Part shown: one piece after another, positions 53,509 through 61,831 of the stretch
Position numbering within the stretch: position 1 is the stretch's first letter
Layout: each line of letters opens with the position of its first letter
From: Flectonema sp. DT1601
Lineage: Eukaryota > Euglenozoa > Diplonemea > Diplonemida > Diplonemidae
Direction of reading: 5' to 3'
Assembly (NCBI GenBank): GCA_964019425.1
Contig: OZ025843.1
Coordinates: 434,001-498,000 of the forward strand
Length of the DNA stretch: 64,000 bases
Translations under genes and position numbers: made by a program
Notes under the pieces: model-generated
What the model was told of the DNA's origin: nothing
Seen by the model: only the letters and a program-made list of their open reading frames with translations
Databases searched by the model: none

Positions 53509-55932
53509 TTAGTGTCTGAGACCAACAGTGTTCTTTGAACCGGTAAAAAGGATGACTGTGTTCGCAGAGCGGACAAATCCCCACCATTTCTTCAAAAAAG
53601 GTTTAATAATTTTGTCCATTTTTTTGGCAAAAGGGAGAGATAAGTCATGGATCATTAAACTCCATGTTAACCTTGACAATAACAAGTGTTGGACAGACCA
53701 AGCCTTCTGAGACCCATATAGTGGCATGGCGTCGACTTTTTTTAAAAAATTCCTGGTAAAAGTGGTCAGGCGCTCTCGCAATTTCTGTTCTTTGGCGTTC
53801 GGCTCAAACCAACGCCCGAGGTATTTGAACTCTCCAGCTTCCTGGAGATTCGTAATCGGAACATTGTTAATCTTCAGGTCCGGGTTAGCTGGTTTCCCTT
53901 GTACAAAGCTGTGGGCAATGCATTTCTGGGGTTTCGCTTTCATACCACGAGACCAGGAAAGAAACTGTTCGAGCGACTTGATTAGCAATTTTGCCCCCGC
54001 CTTTGATGACGTGGTAAGTTGTAAATCATCAGCAAAAGCTGCAACTAATAGTTGGAGGGATTTATTGTTAAACTCGTAGGCTTCCTGTTGATGAACTGCT
54101 AAGGAAAAGAGCAGTAGTTGGAATACCAAATTAAAAAGGGTTGGGGAGGAAACGCAGCCTTGAAAGACACCAACTTCAAAAGGGATAGTGGGCGTCAGGC
54201 CTTCTCCAACTCTGATTTGGACGCGCATGGAGGAATAATACCTTTTATAGAAACCGATTATTCTTTCGTGAATTCCGAAATATTTTAAAGCAAAGAAAAT
54301 TAATTGATGTTTGACTGAGCCGAAAGCATCTGCCAAATCCACCCAGACAATTGTTAGGTTTTTCCGGAGAGCTTTCACTTCTTTAAAAATCTCTGAGGTG
54401 ATCGTGGCATGTTCGATACATCCAGAGACACCTTTCCTAAAGCCTTTTTGAAAATTAAATTTAGAAAGAGTGTGGTTTGCGACGGCTTCCTGAATAACCG
54501 TATTAAAAATTTTCCCGTCGCAGTTGCCCACAGCTATCGGTCTCGTTTTCGAGATGTCTTTCCCATCGGAGTTGGGCTTTGGGAGCATTGTTACAAATGC
54601 TAAGCCCCAACTATCCGGATAGGCCTTGAGTTCGAAAATTCTCTTTAATACCTTGTAAAGTGCTTCCATAAAAGTTGGGACCTTTTTCCATACAACATAA
54701 GGTATGCAATTGGGACCAGGGGCACATTTGTTTTTTTTCTTTGATAAGAGAATACCAAACTGTTCGAAGCTCGGGAACTGGATATCATCCATTGTCTTGT
54801 AGTCAGACTTAGGTAAAAAAGAGGGATGGGTGAAATCAGTTTTTTTTTTTTCATTGTCACAATAATTGTTTTTAAAATGTTCAATTATTTTTTCCTCTGG
54901 AATATCAAGGGAGGGGGGTTGAGGATCTTCTTTTTGGAGTTCTTCTTTTATGGCAGTAAACGGATTTTGACGAAATTTATCTTGTAATTTTTTGAATAAA
55001 TTTTTCTTTTCTAAATTCCGATACATTCGGAAAATCCTTTTCATTCTCGTTCTTGCCTCTTTCCATTTGACAGCGTTCTCTATAGAAGGCCCAGATTTGC
55101 GGAGCTCCTGTCTTAGCTGTTTCATTTCCAGACGACATTCAAGTTTTTCTTGGTCGAGGATGACCTCTTCCCTTGATTTCTGTTTGCGGGGTAAATTCCG
55201 CTTTGTTTCTTCAAAGAAACCGCTACATATTTGATAAACCGTTTTGAGTAGTTTATCAAGTTGGTCGGCAGGTTTTGAAGAATTTTCTGTTTCGACGGTG
55301 AAAGTTTGAAGTTTTTCTGCAGCAGAAACGTCGATGTCCTTCCATTCAGTTCCAAAAGATCGGAATTTGAGACGAGACGGGTGTAACGGGGTAAAAGTGG
55401 GTGTTGTAGAGTTATAAGGAACGAAAGCTGTTTGTGAAGTTTTAAAATCTACAGATTCTCCTACAAAGGGAGGTTCCAGGTCTGAATTATTCCCTGTGAG
55501 GGGAGACAGAGGTGTACCTTTACATGTACCGTTAACACAGTGTTTCGCTCTCGTAGCGATACTTTTGAAAAGCTTACCACATTCTGGACAAGGTAAGTGG
55601 TAACAATCTTTAACTTGGGAGTGGGTAGATGGGGGAAAACGTGACTTATAGTCCTTAAATTCCTTACTAAACTTACAGTTACGTCTAAAATGCGCAACTG
55701 GACCTTTGAGGTATGTCTCAAAACATAAAGGACATTTGGCTACTAAAGTTTTATCCCCATCCAGAGCCGATCTCGAAATAGCCTCTTGCAAAGCCTCGGG
55801 GGCTGGGTTGGCTGAGAGATGGTTGCCAGTATCTTTATGACACCGCCGGCCCGGTGTTTCTTTTTTTTTTTGTTGTGAAGTAGCAATAATAAAAAAAAAA
55901 AAAAAATAGAAAAGAGAATGGCTCAGAAACAA
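53509..55932 (-). CDS. LINE protein, N-terminal half: zinc fingers and reverse transcriptase
   Basis: 807 codons on the minus strand. Residues 67-86 form a C-x2-C-x10-H-x4-C finger (CPLCFETYL...) and residues 115-137 a second C-x2-C finger. In R2 such fingers bind the target DNA. Residues 250-330 are basic and helical. The reverse transcriptase spans about 400-700: TRPIAVGNCDGKIFN at 463-477, catalytic motif A WVDLADAF with D532, FQGCVSSPTLFN at 590-601, and the catalytic FADDLQL with D635 and D636. The thumb follows. The nominal start codon is TTG. The nearest upstream stop is at 55963-55965 and there is no in-frame ATG until residue 270, so the true start is unknown. A TAA at 53509-53511 ends this half, but the frame continues open beyond it. 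Confidence 0.8.
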   Translation of the reverse strand: MFLSHSLFYFFFFFIIATSQQKKKETPGRRCHKDTGNHLSANPAPEALQEAISRSALDGDKTLVAKCPLCFETYLKGPVAHFRRNCKFSKEFKDYKSRFPPSTHSQVKDCYHLPCPECGKLFKSIATRAKHCVNGTCKGTPLSPLTGNNSDLEPPFVGESVDFKTSQTAFVPYNSTTPTFTPLHPSRLKFRSFGTEWKDIDVSAAEKLQTFTVETENSSKPADQLDKLLKTVYQICSGFFEETKRNLPRKQKSREEVILDQEKLECRLEMKQLRQELRKSGPSIENAVKWKEARTRMKRIFRMYRNLEKKNLFKKLQDKFRQNPFTAIKEELQKEDPQPPSLDIPEEKIIEHFKNNYCDNEKKKTDFTHPSFLPKSDYKTMDDIQFPSFEQFGILLSKKKNKCAPGPNCIPYVVWKKVPTFMEALYKVLKRIFELKAYPDSWGLAFVTMLPKPNSDGKDISKTRPIAVGNCDGKIFNTVIQEAVANHTLSKFNFQKGFRKGVSGCIEHATITSEIFKEVKALRKNLTIVWVDLADAFGSVKHQLIFFALKYFGIHERIIGFYKRYYSSMRVQIRVGEGLTPTIPFEVGVFQGCVSSPTLFNLVFQLLLFSLAVHQQEAYEFNNKSLQLLVAAFADDLQLTTSSKAGAKLLIKSLEQFLSWSRGMKAKPQKCIAHSFVQGKPANPDLKINNVPITNLQEAGEFKYLGRWFEPNAKEQKLRERLTTFTRNFLKKVDAMPLYGSQKAWSVQHLLLSRLTWSLMIHDLSLPFAKKMDKIIKPFLKKWWGFVRSANTVILFTGSKNTVGLRH

Positions 55933-56232
55933 TATCGATGAGTTAAGATCTTTTTTTTTAAACTATTCCTTTTTTTTAATTTCGGGCAGCTAACCCTAGA
56001 GTTTTTTTTGGTAAATACTGTTTAAAGGAAAACGAGCTACGCTCTAAAACAGAAAAATCGGAGTAACTACTTGTTTATAATATATATTTTGATAAATAAT
56101 GTGGTTGGCAAATGAATGCCGAAGAGGCAACTTGAGAAAAGCAATTGGATGAGAAGAAACATTGGGTCTTATAAAGCAAAGGAGATAGAGGGGCCTAAAA
56201 AGACCGCAGAGTGGATAGCTCCACAAAAGGCT
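55933..56232. other. LINE 5' leader
   Basis: Three hundred bases between the E2 end and the coding frame on the minus strand, rich in T-tracts. I see no in-frame ATG linked to the zinc-finger frame, and I could not verify an HDV-like ribozyme fold of the kind R2 elements carry. A frame of 60 codons inside has no visible merit. Confidence 0.5.
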
Positions 56233-56628
56233 GAATTTCGAAAAGGTGGGAAGTAACGGACTGGGAGCTTTTGGCTCCTGCCCTATTCCCGATGTAAACT
56301 TTCTTTTTATTTTTTTTTTTTTTTAACAGGCCCAAAGGGCGACAATGATGGTTGCTGACCAAGGAATAATATTCAAATGAATTTTCGTTTCAAAGAAACG
56401 AACAGAATTAAGAGAGAGGTAGAGAAAAAAAAAAAAAAAAAAAAAAAGAAAGAATAGAAAAAAAATATGAAGAGGAAATAATCAAACATGAAAAAAAAAA
56501 AAAAAAATAAAATATAAATAAAAAACGTTGTATGAAAAAGGAAAAAAAGAAAAAAAAAAGACCAGAAAAGGAAAGAGAAAATGAAAAGGTATAATATTAT
56601 TGTGGGGATATGAGGATAGCAGGGAGAT

Positions 56629-56632
<4 letters not shown>
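56233..56632 (-). repeat. Repeat E2, copy 3
   Basis: Same as 15453-15852, including the hairpin GGAGCTTTTGGCTCC at 56264-56278 (plus-strand reading) and GAATTTCG at the boundary with the LINE leader. It lies directly upstream of the LINE in the LINE's transcriptional direction, so it could act as its promoter region, though that is inference. Confidence 0.8.
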
Positions 56633-56665
<33 letters not shown>

Positions 56666-56916
56666 TTATTATTTAAAAAAAGGAAACAATCAGTTTAGCG
56701 TCTCGATCAGGACGGAAAATAGAAATTAATCGACATAGTCGATCGATAGAAAAAAAACAATGATAACATTGTTTATTCCTTTTTTTTTTTTTTTTTTTTT
56801 ATTCTTTTTATTTATTTTTAAAGAAAAAACAATCAGTTTAGCGTCCTGACCAGGACGGAAAATTGAAAGTGATCGACATAGTCGATCGATAAAAAAACAA
56901 TGATAACATTGTTTAT

Positions 56917-56953
<37 letters not shown>

Positions 56954-57866
56954 TTTTAATTATTTTTTAAAGAAAAAACAATCAGTTTAGCGTCTTGACC
57001 AGGACGGAAAATAGAAAGTGATCGACATAGTCGATCGATAAAAAACAATGATAACATTGTTTATTCTTTTTTTTTTTTTTTTTTTTTTTAATCCTTTTTA
57101 TTATTTTAAAGAAAAAACAATCAGTTTAGCGTCTTGACCAGGACGGAAAATAGAAAGTGATCGACATAGTCGATCGATAAAAAAACAATGATAACATTGT
57201 TTATTCTTTTTTTTTTTTTTTTTTTTAAATTCTTTTTATTTATTTTTAAAGAAAAAAAAACGGAAAATAAAAATTAGTCGACAAAGTCGAACGATAAAAA
57301 AAAAACAATGATAACATTGTTTATTCTTTTTTTTTTTGTTTTTTTTTAATCTTTTTTATTAATTTTGAAAAAAAAACAATCAGTTTAGCGTCTTGACCAG
57401 GACGGAAAATAGAAAGTGATCGACATAGTCGATCGATAAAAAAAAACAATGATAACATTGTTTATTCTTTTTTTTTTTGTTTTTTTTTATTCTTTTTTAT
57501 TAATTTTGAAAAAAAAACAATCAGTTTAGCGTCTTGACTAGGACGGAAAATAGAAAGTAATCGACATAGTCGATCGATAAAAAAAAACAATGATAACATT
57601 GTTTACTCTTTTTTTTTTTTTTTTTTTAAATTCTTTTTATTTTAAAAAGAAAAAAAACGGAAAATAGAAATTAGTCGACAAAGTCGAACGATAAAAAAAA
57701 AACAATGATATCATTGTTTATTCTTTTTTTTTTATTTTTTTTTTTTATATTCTTTTTTATTAATTTTGAAAAAAAAACAATCAGTTTAGCGTCTTGACCA
57801 GGACGGAAAATAGAAAGTGATCGACATAGTCGATCGATAAAAAAAAACAATGATAACATTGTTTAT

Positions 57867-57908
<42 letters not shown>

Positions 57909-58280
57909 CTTTTTTTTTTTTTAAAGAAAAAACAATCAGTTTAGCGTCTTGACCAGGACGGAAAATAGAAAGTAATCGACATAGTCGATCGATAAAAAAA
58001 ACAATGATAACATTGTTTATTCTTTTTTTTTTTTTTTAAATCTTTTTATTTATTTTTTAAAAAGAAAAAAAAAAAAACGGAAAATAGAAATTAGTCAACA
58101 ACGTCGAACGATAAAAAAAAAACAATGATAACATTGTTTATTCTTTTTTTTTTATTTTTTTTTGTATTCTTTTTTATTAATTTTGAAAAAAAACAATCAG
58201 TTTTGCGTCTTGACCAGGACGGAAAATAGAAAGTGATCGACATAGTCGATCGATAAAAAAACAATGATAACATTGTTTAT

Positions 58281-58316
<36 letters not shown>

Positions 58317-59680
58317 CTTTTTATTATTTTTAAAGAAAAAACAATCAGTTTAGCGTCTTGACCAGGACGAAAAATAGAAAGTGATCGACATAGTCGATCG
58401 ATAAAAAAACAATGATAACATTGTTTATTCTTTTTTTTTTTTTTTTTTTTTTTTTAAATCCTTCTTTTTATTTTTTAAAGAAAAAACAATCAGTTTAGCG
58501 TCTTGACCAGGACGGAAAATAGAAAGTAATCGACATAGTCGATCGATAAAATAAAAACAATGATAACATTGTTTATTCCTTTTTTTTTTTTTTTTATTCT
58601 TTTTATTTATTTTTAAAGAAAAAACAATCAGTTTAGCGTCCTGACCAGGACGGGAAATAGAAAGTGATCGACATAGTCGATCGATAAAAAAAAACAATGA
58701 TAACATTGTTTAATCTTTTTTTTTTTTTTTTTTTTTTTTTTTATTCTTTTTATTTATTTTTTAAAGAAAAAACATCAGTTTAGCGTCTTGACCAGGACGG
58801 AAAATAGAAATTAGTCGACAAAGTCGATCGATAACAAAACAATGATAACATTGTTTATTCTTTTTTTTTTTTTTTTTTTTTTTTTTATTCTTTTTATTTA
58901 TTTTTTAAAGAAAAAACAATCAGTTTAGCGTCCTGACCAGGACGGAAAATAGAAAGTAATCGACATAGTCGATCGATAAAAAAAAACAATGATAACATTG
59001 TTTTATCTTTTTCTTTTTTTTTTTTTTTTATTCTTTTTATTTATTTAGAAAACAATCAGTTTAGCGTCTTGACCAGGACGGAAAATAGAAATTAGTCGAC
59101 AAAGTCGATCGATAAAAAAACAATGATAACATTGTTTATTCTTTTTTTTTTTTTTTTTTTTAAATTCTTTTTATTTATTTTTTAAGAAAAAAAAAACGGA
59201 AAATAGAAATTAGTCGACAAAGTCGAACGATAAAAAAACAATGATAACATTGTTTATTCTTTTTTTATTTTTTTTTTTTTATTCTTTTTTATTAATTTTG
59301 AAAAAAAAACAATCAGTTTAGCGTCTTGACCAGGACGGAAAATAGAAAGTAATCGACATAGTCGATCGATAAAAAAACAATGATAACATTGTTTATTCTT
59401 TTTTTTTTTTTTTTTTTTTTTTTAAATCCTTCTTTTTATTTTTTAAAGAAAAAACAATCAGTTTAGCGTCTTGACCAGGACGGAAAATAGAAAGTAATCG
59501 ACATAGTCGATCGATAAAATAAAAACAATGATAACATTGTTTATTCCTTTTTTTTTTTTTTTTATTCTTTTTATTTATTTTTAAAGAAAAAACAATCAGT
59601 TTAGCGTCCTGACCAGGACGGGAAATAGAAAGTGATCGACATAGTCGATCGATAAAAAAAAACAATGATAACATTGTTTA

Positions 59681-59711
<31 letters not shown>

Positions 59712-60410
59712 TTCTTTTTATTTATTTTTTAAAGAAGAAACATCAGTTTAGCGTCTTGACCAGGACGGAAAATAGAAATTAGTCGACAAAGTCGATCGAT
59801 AACAAAACAATGATAACATTGTTTATTCTTTTTTTTTTTTTTTTTTTTTTTTTTATTCTTTTTATTTATTTTTTAAAGAAAAAACAATCAGTTTAGCGTC
59901 CTGACCAGGACGGAAAATAGAAAGTAATCGACATAGTCGATCGATAAAAAAAAACAATGATAACATTGTTTTATCTTTTTCTTTTTTTTTTTTTTTTATT
60001 CTTTTTATTTATTTAGAAAACAATCAGTTTAGCGTCTTGACCAGGACGGAAAATAGAAATTAGTCGACAAAGTCGAACGATAAAAAAACAATGATAACAT
60101 TGTTTATTCTTTTTTTTTTTTTTTTTTTTAAATTCTTTTTATTTATTTTTTAAGAAAAAAAAAACGGAAAATAGAAATTAGTCGACAAAGTCGAACGATA
60201 AAAAAACAATGATAACATTGTTTATTCTTTTTTTTATTTTTTTTTTTATATTCTTTTTTATTAATTTTGAAAAAAAAAAAAAAAAACAATCAGTTTAGCG
60301 TCTTGACCAGGACGGAAAATAGAAAGTAATCGACATAGTCGATCGATAAAAATACAATGATAACATTGTTTAATCTTTTATAATTTTTTATTTTTTTTTT
60401 TGTTTTAAAA
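56633..60410 (+). repeat. Hairpin satellite array V
   Basis: About thirty monomers, mostly type A, with type B in between. It is parallel to array II and mirrors array IV. An internal block of about 970 bp appears twice in succession (near 58430-59400 and 59400-60370, with the same rare variants GATCGATAACAAAACAATG and TTATTTAGAAAACAATC), so part of the array was duplicated as a higher-order block. Confidence 0.85.
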
Positions 60411-60914
60411 AAAAAAAAAAACAAGCGGAATTGATCATAATGGGTGGTAGGGGTTGTTATAACTTCGTTTGAAAATTCTTCTTTTTTGATTTCTTTTTTT
60501 TTTTCTTTTTACAGGAGTTAAGATCACTTTCAGGAGACAACACATTAACAAGAGCAGCAAGCAGAGTTGACACTATCAATTCAAATTTGAAATACCGGGA
60601 ATTAATTTACAAGGAGGTATCTCAAGTGACTTGGTATCTCTAGCGTGTCGGTATCTCTGGAGTGCTGGTATCTCGTATGTGCGTTGGTATCTCATGAGTG
60701 ATGGTATCTCTTGTGCATTAGAGAAACGAAAAAGAATGTCATGACCATGACGGAAGAATTGAGGAATTGAGTTAACATGTTCAATTTAACTTATTTAAAC
60801 TTTTTTTTTTTTTTAACAGACCGTAACTATTTGAAAATAAAATGTAGATGGGAAACAGTGAAAAGTAAAATGGATGATAAAATTAAATGAGAAATATGAC
60901 ATAACAGACCAGAT
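60411..60914 (+). repeat. Element X, copy next to LINE copy 2
   Basis: Starts ACAAGCGGAATTGATCATAA, has TTACAGGAGTTAAGATCAC, GTTGACACTATCAATTC and the GGTATCTC minisatellite (60612-60720), then GACCGTAACTATTTGAAAAT. It ends abruptly at CAGACCAGA, where a 212-bp unit starts, and lacks the GGTCTTGACTAGGACC part that is present at 36375. Confidence 0.65.
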
Positions 60915-61831
60915 TAACGATCAAGCTGAGCTGATCTTGTTTTTATTACAAATAGGGGAGCGGGAGGGATGGAAGGAATAGAGGAAAAAAAAAGAAAAGG
61001 TTGATCAATTGGATCTGATCGTCGAGAAGAAGAAATTATTTTAAAGGTTGATCGGTATAGCCGATCGTCGAGAAAAATAAACAGATATAAATACAATCAG
61101 TTTAAATTAAAAAAAGAAAAAAAGATTAACGATCAAGCTGAGCTGATCCTGTTTTTATTTAAAATTAGGGGAGCGGGAGGGATGGAAGGAATAAAGGAAA
61201 AAAAAAAAAAAAAAAAGGTCGATCAATTGGATCTGATCGTCGAGAAGAAGAAAACAATTATTTATAAAAAAAAAATGGTCGGTATAGCCGATCGTTGAGA
61301 AAAGAACAGATATAAATACAATCGGTTTTGGTGATCGACGAGTGGAGCGATCACTTGACAAGAAGGAAAAAGAAAGGACCGATTAATTGGGGCTTTGATT
61401 GTATTCCCAAGGCATGTTTTTTTTTTTTTTTTTTTTATTATTCATTTACATTATTATTTTTTTTTTTTTTTTTTAAATTAATAATCACATTTTATTCAAA
61501 AATATTTCATATTAGAGTAAAAGAAAAAGAAAAAAAAGAAATAAGAGAAAAAAAAAAAAAAAAAAAAACCATTGCTGGCCCCCTCACCACTCATAGAGGA
61601 TGAGGAGGCCAGTAAGGCGTCACTCAAATCTATGCCAAGCCTTGGGAACTTGGATTGGGGTTTAGACCATTTATAATTAACAATTAACAATTAACAATTA
61701 ACCTGATTAACGTTATGATCTGACGGACATAAACATATCGATAAAATAATACAAACAAAAACGAACAATAAATAATAAATAAGCTAAAAAACTAAATAAA
61801 CAAAGTGATGTGAAAGTAAGGAAAAAGAGAA
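60915..61831 (-). repeat. LINE copy 2, tail units and 3' UTR
   Basis: Two 212-bp-type units, T/A tracts and the LINE 3' UTR, nearly identical to 49838-50664 from 61005 on. No gene is present here apart from shadows of low-complexity DNA. Confidence 0.75.

Larger units (their letters stand above)
49838..56232 (-). mobile_element. R2/NeSL-type LINE with restriction-like endonuclease
   Basis: A minus-strand non-LTR retrotransposon with a 5' leader (55933-56232), a long reading frame with one internal TAA, a 3' UTR with CCATTGCTGGCCCCCTCAC, and a tail of related tandem units. The coding order is two N-terminal zinc fingers, reverse transcriptase, CCHC knuckle, restriction-like endonuclease, and an additional coiled-coil tail. 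The first four are the hallmark of the early-branching LINE clades R2, R4, CRE, NeSL and Hero, many of which insert at fixed sites in repeated genes. The 5' end adjoins repeat E2 at 56232/56233. A second copy begins at 61832, and a 3' fragment is at 40208. Confidence 0.8.

Noticed and set aside
55983-56002. Telomere-like CTAACCCTAG
   Set aside because: It occurs once only; no tandem telomeric repeats are present anywhere in the window.
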